From: Agrococcus jejuensis
GTDB lineage: Bacteria > Actinomycetota > Actinomycetes > Actinomycetales > Microbacteriaceae
Direction of reading: 5' to 3'
Length of the DNA stretch: 64,000 nt
Assembly: GCF_007679035.1 (NCBI RefSeq)
Contig: NZ_VEFR01000002.1
Span: forward strand, 413,245-477,244
Shown here: positions 18,045 to 26,356 of the stretch, piece by piece
How the letters are laid out: every line of letters starts with the position of its first letter
How positions within the stretch are numbered: the stretch's first letter is position 1
Program-made: the position numbers and the translations under genes
The notes under the pieces: model-generated
Databases searched by the model: none
Seen by the model: the letters and a program-made list of their open reading frames with translations, nothing else
What the model was told of the DNA's origin: nothing

Positions 18045-18130
18045 CCGGCTCTTCTCCTGGGACACCCCGCTCGGGGAGGAGGGTTCCCGCGCAGCCGGCC
18101 AGGTACCGAAGGCTGCGACTCGTGACCCTT
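18045..18130 (-). promoter_or_regulatory. SAM-I/IV-like riboswitch candidate
   Basis: The minus strand reads GGGTCACGAGT, then paired arms CGCAGCC (18117-18111) and GGCTGCG (18096-18090). These are followed by the core GCGGGAACCCTCC, a hairpin CCCCG-AG-CGGGG (18076-18065), and TGTCCCAGGAGAAGAGCC. This order and the core closely resemble actinobacterial SAM-IV aptamers (GGTCATGAGT, P2, CGGCAACCCTCC, P3, GGGGTGCCCC). It differs at GGGAACC in place of GGCAACC, and the closing P1 helix is poor, so it may be a variant or a decayed copy. It ends about 67 nt before the orphan gene start. Confidence 0.5.
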
Positions 18131-18252
18131 CTCCGAGGCTACGTGCCACGTCCGACAAAGGAGTTGGTCGGGAGGCTCAGGATGCACGTGGGCACCGCCC
18201 GCTACCCTGCGGTGGACACCGTGTCGCGCGGTCGCATGCTCAGGAGGAGCTC

Positions 18253-19905
18253 GTGGATTCGTATCAGTTCGTCCCTGTCGGCGAGTCCGGCTTCCGTTGC
18301 ACGGTCGTGTCGAGCGAGAAGGGCCACAGCCGGCACATCGAGCTCTCCGTCGCCGATGTGCTCGCTGATGCCGAGCCGACGCTCACCGGCGACGGGGAGT
18401 TCATCGCGAACGACGCACTGCGCGAGAACCTCCTGAACTACGGCGTCAACGAGTACGGAGCTCGCCATACGGAGGACGACGAGCAGCGCAAGGCGTTCTC
18501 GAAGGCTGCCGAGCGGAACGCGAAGGTCGCACTTCAGCTCGCCGAGTTCATGCACTTCGGCTCGTACCAGACCCGCCAGGGCTGGTGTTCCTGCTGCTTC
18601 GTCGAGACGATCCACCGCGAGGTCGATGGGCAGTTCTCGCCCGCCGTCTTCCTCTGCTCCGGCTGCGGCGCGGCGACGACGCCGTGCTTCGCCGCCGGCT
18701 GCCGATACATGGCGCGACGGCACTACTTCTCCGTCGGCCTCGCGGCGTTCTGCGGCGAGCATCGTCACGAGATCCGCAGCTTCGAGCGCGCGAACGAGCG
18801 CTACACCGACCTCGACGCGATCGACGACATCCGCTCTTTCGACGCACCGAATCTCGCGCGTCTGACGACGACAGTGCTCGTCGCGGGCGTGGGCGTCGCC
18901 GTCGTCGCGCCGATGGTGTTCTTCGCAGCGCCGGCCGTCGGTGGAGCGTTGGGAGCGAGCGGACTCATCGGGCCGGCGTTGAGCGGCGCCGCCGCCTCGA
19001 GCCACGGCCTCGCGTTCCTCGGCGGAGGAGCCCTCGCTGCGGGAGGCATGGGGATGGCGGGCGGCACGGCCGTCGTGACGGCGTCGGGCGCCGCGCTGGG
19101 CGGGACGCTCGGAGCGGTGACTGCGACCGCCTACCTCGAGGATGACGGCTCCTTCGCGATCGAGAAGCTGAAGGATGGCGTCGGCACGCCTGTGCTCGTC
19201 GCCTCTGGATTCATGACCGAGAAGCAGACGGCGTGGCACGACTGGCAGCGCATCATCGAGCGCCGCTACCCCGGGAACCCCGTATATCGCGTGCACTGGG
19301 GAGCGAGGGAGCTCGCTGCGTTCGGGGTGCTGGTCGGACTGGCGGGCGCGAAGGTCGCGGCGAGCGCAGTGCTCAAGACGTTTGCCATGCACGCGTGGAA
19401 GCAAGGCGCGAAGATCATCCCGCCGCTCGGTGCCGCACTCGTCGCAGCAGACTTGGCGAAGAACCCTTGGACCGTCGCGAAGAGTCGCGCCGAGCAGACT
19501 GCGGCTGTGCTCGCCGACCTCCTCGCGCGCATCGACGACTCATCGTTCATCCTCGTCGGCCACAGCCTCGGAGCCCGCGTCATGCTCGCGACGGCCGAGC
19601 TGCTCGCGACGAAGTCGGGCGGGCCACGCCTCGAGGATGTGCATCTCCTCGGTGCCGCAGTCGGGGTGGGCGGTGACTGGAAGCGGTTGAACGACTCGGT
19701 GTCGGGAACGGTCTTCAACTACCACTCGGCGAAGGACCAGGTGCTGGCGAAGATCTACCCGACGGCCGAGCTCGGCAAGAAGGCCGTGGGCAAGGTCGGC
19801 TTCGGTACCTCGTTCCCGAAGATCGTGGACGTCGACGTGAGCAACGAGGTCGCGACGCACTTCATGTACCACGACCGAGTTGAGCTGCTCGGCTCCGGCG
19901 GGTGA
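18253..19905 (+). CDS. DUF726/TMCO4-like membrane-associated alpha/beta hydrolase
   Basis: This 550-residue protein has three parts. A cysteine-rich N-terminal region (WCSCCF, LCSGCGAATTPC, RYMARRHYF) suggests a metal-binding ribbon. A Gly/Ala-rich hydrophobic stretch at about residues 205-300 gives several membrane helices. A hydrolase domain follows with VGTPVLVASGFMTEKQ and the nucleophile elbow SFILVGHSLGARVML near residue 430. DUF726 proteins share this hydrophobic-plus-GHSLGAR layout and are poorly understood. The start is a GTG with AGGAGGAG just upstream. It converges on the DUF2075 nuclease-helicase, with a shared hairpin between them, and forms the left edge of the island. Confidence 0.82.
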   Translation: MDSYQFVPVGESGFRCTVVSSEKGHSRHIELSVADVLADAEPTLTGDGEFIANDALRENLLNYGVNEYGARHTEDDEQRKAFSKAAERNAKVALQLAEFMHFGSYQTRQGWCSCCFVETIHREVDGQFSPAVFLCSGCGAATTPCFAAGCRYMARRHYFSVGLAAFCGEHRHEIRSFERANERYTDLDAIDDIRSFDAPNLARLTTTVLVAGVGVAVVAPMVFFAAPAVGGALGASGLIGPALSGAAASSHGLAFLGGGALAAGGMGMAGGTAVVTASGAALGGTLGAVTATAYLEDDGSFAIEKLKDGVGTPVLVASGFMTEKQTAWHDWQRIIERRYPGNPVYRVHWGARELAAFGVLVGLAGAKVAASAVLKTFAMHAWKQGAKIIPPLGAALVAADLAKNPWTVAKSRAEQTAAVLADLLARIDDSSFILVGHSLGARVMLATAELLATKSGGPRLEDVHLLGAAVGVGGDWKRLNDSVSGTVFNYHSAKDQVLAKIYPTAELGKKAVGKVGFGTSFPKIVDVDVSNEVATHFMYHDRVELLGSGG

Positions 19906-19909
19906 GGAC

Positions 19910-19940
19910 GGGCTCGTCACCGACGGTCGGTGACGAGCCC
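19910..19940. terminator. Bidirectional terminator-like hairpin between convergent genes
   Basis: The arms GGGCTCGTCACCGAC (19910-19924) and GTCGGTGACGAGCCC (19926-19940) are perfectly complementary around one base. The hairpin begins 4 bp after the DUF726 stop and extends through the last codons of the DUF2075 gene (stop at 19917-19919). The 3' end of that coding sequence therefore doubles as a terminator stem. Confidence 0.8.
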
Positions 19941-21767
19941 CTCCAGCATCGCCTGCGTCTCCGCGTCGGTCGAGTAGATCGACACTCCGCGCATGCCGCG
20001 TGTGAGCAGGACCTTGTAGGTGTTCAGCACAGCGCGAGCGAACTGCTCCGGCTCGGCCTTCTTCACCTGCGAGTCGTGGCTGAACTCGGCGCGAGCGACC
20101 CAGCGGTCCTCACGCCAGACGAGGTCGTCGGCGATGATGACGCCGGCGTAGTCGTACTCGAACCCCTGCGCCGTGTAGACGCAGCCAATCTGATCGAAGC
20201 CTGCCGGGTCGCTCGCCCAGAAGGGCGTGCCGGGGGCGTCGCCGACCTTCGTGTCCTTCTTGTTGTTCCAGGGCCTCTGCCAATCGCCGATCACGACGTC
20301 GTTGGGCAACGAACCGTCCTTCGCGTTGCTCCACCGCCACGCGTATCCCGCGGCGATGCGTGCGTTGTAGCCGTCGGCCAGCCGCTCACGCAGCGCGTCC
20401 TCGATCGCGCTCGGGCGGGAGTGCACGGACACGTCGAACCGATCGTCGCCCTCCCACGTCGTCGGCCCACCGGGTTCGAGTCCGAGCAGGCGAAGGACCC
20501 AGCGCTCGTAGGCGCGGCTGCCGCCGAGCCGGAACTGACCGTCGAGATCGATGTGGCGAACCCTGAGATGCTTGCGGTCCGCTGCGGCCCGGATGTCGGC
20601 GAGCGTGCCGATCTCGCCGGGACGCACCACCTGGTGCTCGTCGAGCAAGAAGACCGGCACGCGCGCGGCGTCGATCAACTCATCGACCTGCGGGCGGTCC
20701 GAGCGCAGCGCAGCACTCGTGTAGCGGTTCGCCGAGGTCTTGCGGATGCGGTGGGCCTCGTCGCAGATGAGCACGTCGATGCCGTTGGGCTCGGCTGCCA
20801 TGTACGAATTGAAGTACTTGAAGAGCTCTTGCACGCGCTTGTTCTGCTTGCCTGCGACTTTGCGGAGCGTCTTCGTGAACGCGCTCGAGCCGGTCGCATG
20901 CATCGCGGTGCGTCCCTGGCGGGCGAGCTCTCCGAGCAGCGACAGTGCGACGACGCTCTTGCCGGAGCCGGGGCCGCCTGTGACGACGATGACTTCCTTG
21001 GCGTTGGCGCGCATCGCCTGCTCGACGGCCCGCATCACGAGCGAGTACGCCACCTGCTGCTCGTCGAGCAGCACGAACTGCTCGCGTTGCTGCACCTCAG
21101 CGGCAGCCACCTTCAGCAAGTGCTTGCTCGGGCGAACCGCGGAGCCGAGCAACTGATCGGCCGCGACGCCGCCGTCGGCAGCGAGAGAGGACCGCAGGTG
21201 CTGCAGCCACTCGCCTCGTCGCTGACCGGTGAACATGCGACCTTCCGCCGCTTGCGGATGCGCCCAGAGATCGCCGAGATCGAGGTCGGTGGCGTTGTGG
21301 AGGTAGGCGATGCCGGCGACCTGCGTCGCGTCGTCATCGAGCGAGGCGACGAAGTCCTGAAGGTAGCGGGTGTATCCGTCGACCTGGGCGACAGGATGCA
21401 ACCGCTCGCCGCCGTCTACCACGACGACGTCGTCGGTGCCGTCGAACATCTTCGCTGACGACCACTGCTTCAGCTCGACGACGAGGTACGAGAGCTCGCC
21501 CGTGCTCGGATGCGCGCCGCACAGCACGACGTCGGCGCGCTTGCTCGTTAGGGGCAGCTGGTACTCGACCAGCACCTCGAGGTCGGCGAGGCCAGCGTCG
21601 ACGAGGTCGCTCGAGAGCACGTCGAGGCTGCGCCTCCAGGACCGCTGCTCGGCCAGGCTCGGCCGCTGCTGGAGCTGGAATCGGAACCGCTCGGAGAGCA
21701 CGTCAACGATCTCACCGGACTCGGCGAGAGCACGCAACGACGAGACGGACCCGCGGAAGAGCGGCAC
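19917..21767 (-). CDS. DUF2075 helicase with N-terminal PD-(D/E)XK-like nuclease
   Basis: This 616-residue protein has an N-terminal region with ADVVLCG and YLVVELKQW, a D...ExK arrangement typical of PD-(D/E)XK nucleases at about residues 78-102. The DUF2075 P-loop domain follows: VVTGGPGSGKSVVALSLL (Walker A), VLICDEAHRIRK (Walker B, DEAH), FLLDEHQVV, YTAQGFEYDYAGVI and YKVLLTRGMRGV. DUF2075 ATPases are SF1-type helicases found in defence loci. The combination suggests ATP-driven DNA or RNA cleavage. It is read alone, opposite to the DUF726 gene. The nuclease call rests on motif spacing only; the helicase call is secure. Confidence 0.88.
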   Translation of the reverse strand: MPLFRGSVSSLRALAESGEIVDVLSERFRFQLQQRPSLAEQRSWRRSLDVLSSDLVDAGLADLEVLVEYQLPLTSKRADVVLCGAHPSTGELSYLVVELKQWSSAKMFDGTDDVVVVDGGERLHPVAQVDGYTRYLQDFVASLDDDATQVAGIAYLHNATDLDLGDLWAHPQAAEGRMFTGQRRGEWLQHLRSSLAADGGVAADQLLGSAVRPSKHLLKVAAAEVQQREQFVLLDEQQVAYSLVMRAVEQAMRANAKEVIVVTGGPGSGKSVVALSLLGELARQGRTAMHATGSSAFTKTLRKVAGKQNKRVQELFKYFNSYMAAEPNGIDVLICDEAHRIRKTSANRYTSAALRSDRPQVDELIDAARVPVFLLDEHQVVRPGEIGTLADIRAAADRKHLRVRHIDLDGQFRLGGSRAYERWVLRLLGLEPGGPTTWEGDDRFDVSVHSRPSAIEDALRERLADGYNARIAAGYAWRWSNAKDGSLPNDVVIGDWQRPWNNKKDTKVGDAPGTPFWASDPAGFDQIGCVYTAQGFEYDYAGVIIADDLVWREDRWVARAEFSHDSQVKKAEPEQFARAVLNTYKVLLTRGMRGVSIYSTDAETQAMLEGLVTDRR

Positions 21768-22086
21768 GACGACACCCCTGGAAGCACGATGACTCCCCGC
21801 ACGGGTGGAGGCTTGTCAGCGAGACGCGCCTGTCGGGCCGGACGGACTTTGGTTCGAGGCTACCCGCGACGGCGCGACGCTGATTCGCGACCCGACGACT
21901 TGCTGGCCGCGCGCCCGGATGTCGATGATGCAGTCGCCGAACGTCACGCTCACTGCCGGCACGAATCGAGCTACGCCCTGCGCTGACGCCGTGAAGCTCG
22001 CGCGCACGACTCCGTCAGGTCAGGGTGAGCCGAGCCGACGTCGGAAAGGGCGGCCCGAGCAGATCTCACGCCGGCTCCACAGCCCT
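21768..22086. other. Gap of 319 bp with no supported gene
   Basis: This gap lies between the DUF2075 gene start and the end of a small membrane-protein gene. It has only short, low-quality frames, such as a 63-codon minus frame at 21816-22007, without ribosome sites or recognisable motifs. It should contain the promoter of the DUF2075 gene. No repeat or strong hairpin was noticed. Confidence 0.5.
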
Positions 22087-22458
22087 CTACTGGCCGATGT
22101 GGTCGCACGCCATCGCGTAGTACATGCGCGTCGCTGCGTCGTCGGTCACGTGGAAGTGCGACGTGCCTCGCGAGTGGAAGACGAGGTCGGCCCGCTGTCC
22201 GTCGAAGGGCGCGGAACCAGACAGACTCGTCATGACGCCGTCCCGAACCGTCGCCTCGGCGCTGAAGCCGTTGCCGGCCGCGTCGGTCAGGGTCTCGTAC
22301 TTGCCGGACTCGTTGACATAGACCCCGGTGCATGCGTAAGTGCCATCGTTGAGGGGCGCGAACGGCGCTTGATTGAGGTACCACCACCCGCCACCGACTC
22401 CCACGACTGCGAGTACCGCGTACGGTTTCCAGGTCTTCCAGACCGACACTTCCGACAT
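22087..22458 (-). CDS. Small membrane-anchored exported protein
   Basis: This 123-residue protein is not recognised. It has a short charged start (MSEVSVWKTWKP), one hydrophobic segment YAVLAVVGVGGGWWYL (about residues 13-28), and an outside domain with two cysteines (YACTGVYV and MACDHIG) that could pair. It also contains GNGFSAEATVRDG. It is the third gene of a minus-strand set, 39 bp after the preceding stop, so it is probably co-transcribed with the two upstream membrane-protein genes. Confidence 0.6.
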   Translation of the reverse strand: MSEVSVWKTWKPYAVLAVVGVGGGWWYLNQAPFAPLNDGTYACTGVYVNESGKYETLTDAAGNGFSAEATVRDGVMTSLSGSAPFDGQRADLVFHSRGTSHFHVTDDAATRMYYAMACDHIGQ

Positions 22459-22497
22459 GATTGCCCCTTCTCTGTCACCAGCGGCGTTGGAACGAAC

Positions 22498-23058
22498 TCA
22501 CCAGCAGTTGACCTGCGTCAGTTGGAAGTCGCCGGTGAGGCCCGAGAAGTTCTCGAGCATGACGACCCCAGTCTCGCCCGGCCGCAGTGAGCCGAGCGTC
22601 GCGTTGGTGAACCCCACGACCGTCGAGCCGCTCACGATGTTCGCTTCGACGTAGACCATCGAGCTGCACGTGGCGTCGAAGGAGACGAGCACGAACGCCG
22701 CGCAATCCCAGTAGCCGCAGGTGAAGTCGGTGGTTGGAGCCCACTGCAGGTAGAGGCCCGGCGGTCCGGCAGGCGTGAGGCCCAGGTCCGCCGCGACCGA
22801 CTCCTCGAGTGCCTGCGCCTCCGCGGCGTCCTCCGCGGCTGCCGCCGCTGAGGCGGCGGCCTGCTCCTGCGCGACGCGGTCGGCATGGTCGTCGCGAGCG
22901 ATCTCGAGCCGGTCCTCCGCGTCGGCGAAGGCGACGTGCGTCGAGGCGAGGTGAAGGTGCGAGAGGTATGCGAACGCACCTGCCCCACCAGCCGCGACGA
23001 CGACGACGACCGCGAGCACCACGAATGCCTTGACGGACATCCCGCGCCGGCGCGTCAT
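22498..23058 (-). CDS. Membrane-anchored protein with Ala-rich coiled coil
   Basis: This 186-residue protein has a basic start, a long hydrophobic anchor (AFVVLAVVVVVAAGGAGAFAY), an alanine-rich helical stalk at about residues 50-90 (RVAQEQAAASAAAAAEDAAE), and a C-terminal extracellular beta-rich domain. That domain has four cysteines (FTCGYWDC, ATCSSM, VNCW). It is not recognised. The ATG overlaps the upstream gene's stop as ATGA, so it is made together with the 139-residue membrane protein. A surface-exposed head on a stalk is the likely topology. Confidence 0.65.
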   Translation of the reverse strand: MTRRRGMSVKAFVVLAVVVVVAAGGAGAFAYLSHLHLASTHVAFADAEDRLEIARDDHADRVAQEQAAASAAAAAEDAAEAQALEESVAADLGLTPAGPPGLYLQWAPTTDFTCGYWDCAAFVLVSFDATCSSMVYVEANIVSGSTVVGFTNATLGSLRPGETGVVMLENFSGLTGDFQLTQVNCW

Positions 23059-23474
23059 CGGAGGTTCTCGATTCGCGCCTCGAGGTCTGCAATCTCCTCG
23101 CCGAGCGCGGCAGCCTGCGACGTCCAGTCGAATCCGAGCCAGAGCAAGCCGGCGGCCAAGGCGACTCCGACGATGCCGGTGGCGACTACCACGCCGACCG
23201 GTATCCGGCGGTGCGTGGCGACCTCGACGTCGTCAGCATCGGTACCGAGAGCGTCGGACCGGGCTCCCTCGACTGCCGCGGCGCTCGCGTCGGTCGGCGG
23301 CGTCAGTGCCGCGGTCGCGATTGCGGTGAGCACGGCGGCGGCTTCGGCGTCGAGGGCAGCGTCGGCCTCAGGCGACGGCGACCACCCTGCTGGCCGCTCA
23401 GGGCGACTGCCCGTGCGGATGAGCGCGCCGATCTCATCGGGCGTGAGCCGGTCGGGCCACGTCGATTCCGGCAT
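23055..23474 (-). CDS. Small membrane protein with short coiled coil
   Basis: This 139-residue protein has a soluble N-terminal part (WPDRLTPDEIGALIRTGSRP, then an Ala-rich region), a membrane segment VGVVVATGIVGVALAAGLLW (about residues 93-112), and a short C-terminal coiled coil AALGEEIADLEARIENL. It is not recognised. The start has an excellent AGGAGGTG ribosome site. It heads the three-gene set and is transcribed divergently from the nuclease/helicase/R-M operon with 158 bp between, so shared regulation is possible. Confidence 0.65.
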   Translation of the reverse strand: MPESTWPDRLTPDEIGALIRTGSRPERPAGWSPSPEADAALDAEAAAVLTAIATAALTPPTDASAAAVEGARSDALGTDADDVEVATHRRIPVGVVVATGIVGVALAAGLLWLGFDWTSQAAALGEEIADLEARIENLR

Positions 23475-23577
23475 CCGACACCTCCTGAAGTTGAGAGATC
23501 ATCGCATACGCCCACAACACGAATGCTGCGAGTACCGACGGCGACGGCCGTCGGGCGATCTTCGAGTGAGAGCGGGG

Positions 23578-23583
23578 TACGCT
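23578..23583 (+). promoter_or_regulatory. Putative -10 box of the nuclease-helicase-R-M operon
   Basis: TACGCT in the context GGGGTACGCTGAG matches the actinobacterial TANNNT -10 pattern and lies 50 bp before the first ATG of the operon. No convincing -35 box is visible at 17 bp. Confidence 0.4.
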
Positions 23584-23632
23584 GAGCGAAATTCAGTGTC
23601 GCAACTCGCGACGGCGAGAGATGGGGTGACGC

Positions 23633-26356
23633 ATGGCGCTCGAGGTGGTGGGTGGTGGCTCCAGCGCCGTCGCCTCATCATCGCACGCTGCGTGCGCCCG
23701 CTTCCGGGGCACCGATCCGCTGATCACCGGCCTGACTCGCCGCAACCTCGCGAAGACGGTGGGCTTCGAGGACTCGTCGGGCGCGATCCCGAGCGCGCGA
23801 TGGATGCGAGCGATGACCTTCGAGCGGCTCGTGCGCAACGAGGCGTTCGCGAGCCAGGTCGCGACGAGGACGGTCGGCGCGCTCGAGCTCGAGCGGCCGG
23901 CGGCGATCGCGACCGTCGACGCGCACTCCAACGTCGACACCACCGCCGCCGCATTGCGGGACGCGCACGAACGCGCCCTGCAGGACGGCACGGCGACCCT
24001 GATCTTCCAGATGGCTGTGCCGTTCGTCGGCTTCGAGCACACTCGCGCCACCGACGTGAAGCCGGACTTCGCGGTCGTCGCGCGGGCGTCGGCCGACTCG
24101 ACCTGGCTCGTCATGGGCGACGCGAAGGACTACGAGCGCGTCCGGTCACGCATCGATGACGCCCGCCTGATGAAGGGGTTCCTGCAGGTCGCCGTCGGCG
24201 CCGCGTCGGCGCGAGCGTGGTCTCAGCTGCCCGACGGTCAGCAGGTGCACACCTTCGGGGTGCTCGCGGTGCCGCGCAACGCCTTCCTGCAGCCCGAGCC
24301 GATCGTCGAGAACCTCGCCGACTACGACAACGAGGTCACGCTCCGAATCAGCGAGCGCCGGCGTGAGGCCGCTGAGTCCGGCTACACGCCTGAGCAGTCG
24401 GTCGTCGATCACGTGCGCCACCTCGAGGCGACCTACGACCCCGCCGCGTGCACGACGTGCACGCTCTTCTCCTACTGCCGCGACGAGCTTCGACGGTCGT
24501 CGGTGCCGAACGACCTGCTCATCGAGCTCGGTGTTCCGAGGTCCGTGCGCCCCCAGGCCCTCGGTCTCGTCGATGGTTCCATACCGGTCGGCGCCATCCC
24601 TGCCTCGATCGCCGCGAACATCACGGCGACGCTGACCGGCCACGCGCAGTCGACTGGTCAGCGGCGCGTCGACCAGGCAGGCCAGCCGGGCACGGTCAAC
24701 CTCGTGCTCGCCAAGTCCGATGGCGCGGCGCTGGGCGTGCACGGGATCGGCATCCAGCGAGTCACACGCAATGGCCGCGAGAACTGGGAGTACAGCACCT
24801 TCGACGACCCGCACGGCGCCGAGACCCGACGCAGCATCATGCGTCTGCTCGGTGGCGCCCTGACGAAGGCGATGCGCGAGCTTCGTTCGCTGCCAGAGCA
24901 CGAGCCGCAGTCCGTGCACCTCGTGGTGCCAGATGCCGCTACCGCCGACCTGCTGGTCTCGATCGCCGACAATCTCGCAGGCATCGAGCTGAGTCGGCTG
25001 CGCTGGCAGCGCGACCTTGATCAGCGTCGACCCGCGCTCACCTACGATGGCGAGCCCGCGACGCTCCCGCGCGCGATCAACGAGACGGAGCGCACCGCCA
25101 TCGCGCTGCTGCTCGAGGACGACCGCGCGCGAGGCTTCTCGCTGCGGACGCCGATGATCGACCTGCGCACGGTGCTCGCCCGGCACCTCGCCGTCGGCGG
25201 TCCGGCGACGAACGCCGGCCGACTCGACTATCTGGCCGGCTGGTCCGAGTCGCTCGCTGGCCCTCCACTTGCGCACCGCGACTTCGCCGACACCATCGAG
25301 GCCTCCGTGCACACGCCTGGCGCGCGCCTCACGAACGGGATGTCGGACGACATCCATGAGGCCCTCGTGGGCCGGCGCGGCAAGGCGCCCGAATCGGGCG
25401 CTGCCGACCCGGAGGGCTATGCGGCACTCGTGACGTCGGAGCTCGAGTACAAGGCGCTCACGATGGAGACGGCCCTCGACGTGCTCGATGGCTTCCAGTC
25501 GTCGGCGCTGCGCATCGCGTACCGCGCGATCGAGGCGGATGCTCAGGCGGTCTGGCGGCGGCGTCTCTCGCTGCGCGCATCCGACCTCGTGCGCTTCGGG
25601 CGTACGTATCGCACCTGGCGCAACGACCTGGTGCCGATGCTCGAGAGCGACGCGACGTGTACGACGCAGATGCTCATTGTGTCGAACCCGCAGGCAGCCG
25701 CCGACCTCGCCGGCGACCCCGGCACCCGCCAGGTGGCGTTCGCCGATGTGGTGTCGACCGTGCCGCTCGTGCTCGACGTGCAGTCGCGGCGGATCGCAGC
25801 AGGCACACGCGTGGTCATGATCGCGCATGGCGATGCCGCGTCTGTCGAGGCGGCGAGCGTCTCGCTCGACCTGTCGCTCGCCACCGCTGTCAAGATCAGC
25901 GGACTCTCGATCGGTCCGCTCGCGACGATCGACGCCGAGACCCCGCAGCGCGTGGCGTGGACGCCCGCGACCCCGCCCCAGCTCGAGGTCGGCGACCGCA
26001 TCGTCATCGCCGACTTCGCGTGGTTCTCCCCGAACAAGGGCAATCAGCACCTGCCGATCTCAAAGCCGAAGGCAGACGACCGGTCTGCGCCGAAGCCCGA
26101 TTGCGCGGAGGGCGCCTTCGCCGATGCCCCGCATGAGCACCAGTGGTGCTGTCGACCGCACGAGTCGCGCGAGTCGGAGTTCTCAGACGAGCTCGCGAGG
26201 CGCCGCGCACGCGGCGAGCTGAACCCGCAGGTGTGGCCCCCGGTCGTCGATGCCGACGCCTTCGAGGTGACGGCGGTCGGCGCAGCGCAGGGCGACCCGT
26301 TCGCCGAGGCTCGCGTCTCGGCGCCCGCCGACCAGACGTTGGATGACCTCGAATGA
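23633..26356 (+). CDS. Fe-S RecB/Cas4-like nuclease-domain protein, first gene of defence operon
   Basis: This 907-residue protein carries a PD-(D/E)XK-like core at about residues 135-170: TDVKPDFAVVARA followed by WLVMGDAKDYERV, that is D...DxK. Around residues 272-282 there is a cysteine cluster CTTCTLFSYC, and a lone early cysteine lies in HAACARFRG. Three late cysteines plus one early cysteine is the Fe-S layout of Cas4, AddB and Dna2 nucleases. The remaining 600 residues are not recognised; residues 820-845 hold a second Cys/His cluster (CAEGAF, HEHQWCCRPH). The next gene is an SF1 helicase overlapping by 4 bp, so the two resemble a split Dna2-type nuclease/helicase. Nuclease activity is inferred. 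Confidence 0.75.
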   Translation: MALEVVGGGSSAVASSSHAACARFRGTDPLITGLTRRNLAKTVGFEDSSGAIPSARWMRAMTFERLVRNEAFASQVATRTVGALELERPAAIATVDAHSNVDTTAAALRDAHERALQDGTATLIFQMAVPFVGFEHTRATDVKPDFAVVARASADSTWLVMGDAKDYERVRSRIDDARLMKGFLQVAVGAASARAWSQLPDGQQVHTFGVLAVPRNAFLQPEPIVENLADYDNEVTLRISERRREAAESGYTPEQSVVDHVRHLEATYDPAACTTCTLFSYCRDELRRSSVPNDLLIELGVPRSVRPQALGLVDGSIPVGAIPASIAANITATLTGHAQSTGQRRVDQAGQPGTVNLVLAKSDGAALGVHGIGIQRVTRNGRENWEYSTFDDPHGAETRRSIMRLLGGALTKAMRELRSLPEHEPQSVHLVVPDAATADLLVSIADNLAGIELSRLRWQRDLDQRRPALTYDGEPATLPRAINETERTAIALLLEDDRARGFSLRTPMIDLRTVLARHLAVGGPATNAGRLDYLAGWSESLAGPPLAHRDFADTIEASVHTPGARLTNGMSDDIHEALVGRRGKAPESGAADPEGYAALVTSELEYKALTMETALDVLDGFQSSALRIAYRAIEADAQAVWRRRLSLRASDLVRFGRTYRTWRNDLVPMLESDATCTTQMLIVSNPQAAADLAGDPGTRQVAFADVVSTVPLVLDVQSRRIAAGTRVVMIAHGDAASVEAASVSLDLSLATAVKISGLSIGPLATIDAETPQRVAWTPATPPQLEVGDRIVIADFAWFSPNKGNQHLPISKPKADDRSAPKPDCAEGAFADAPHEHQWCCRPHESRESEFSDELARRRARGELNPQVWPPVVDADAFEVTAVGAAQGDPFAEARVSAPADQTLDDLE

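Noticed and set aside
18045..18130. A plain rho-independent terminator for the orphan gene region
   Set aside because: The hairpins lie upstream of the gene on the coding strand, and the multi-helix order with a GGGAACCCTCC core fits an aptamer better than a terminator.
17990..18187. A 65-codon minus-strand frame upstream of the orphan gene
   Set aside because: It runs through the riboswitch-like structure, has no ribosome site and no recognisable motif.
21816..22007. A 63-codon minus-strand frame in the 319-bp gap
   Set aside because: There is no ribosome site, no hydrophobic or conserved motif, and its length is expected by chance at this base composition.
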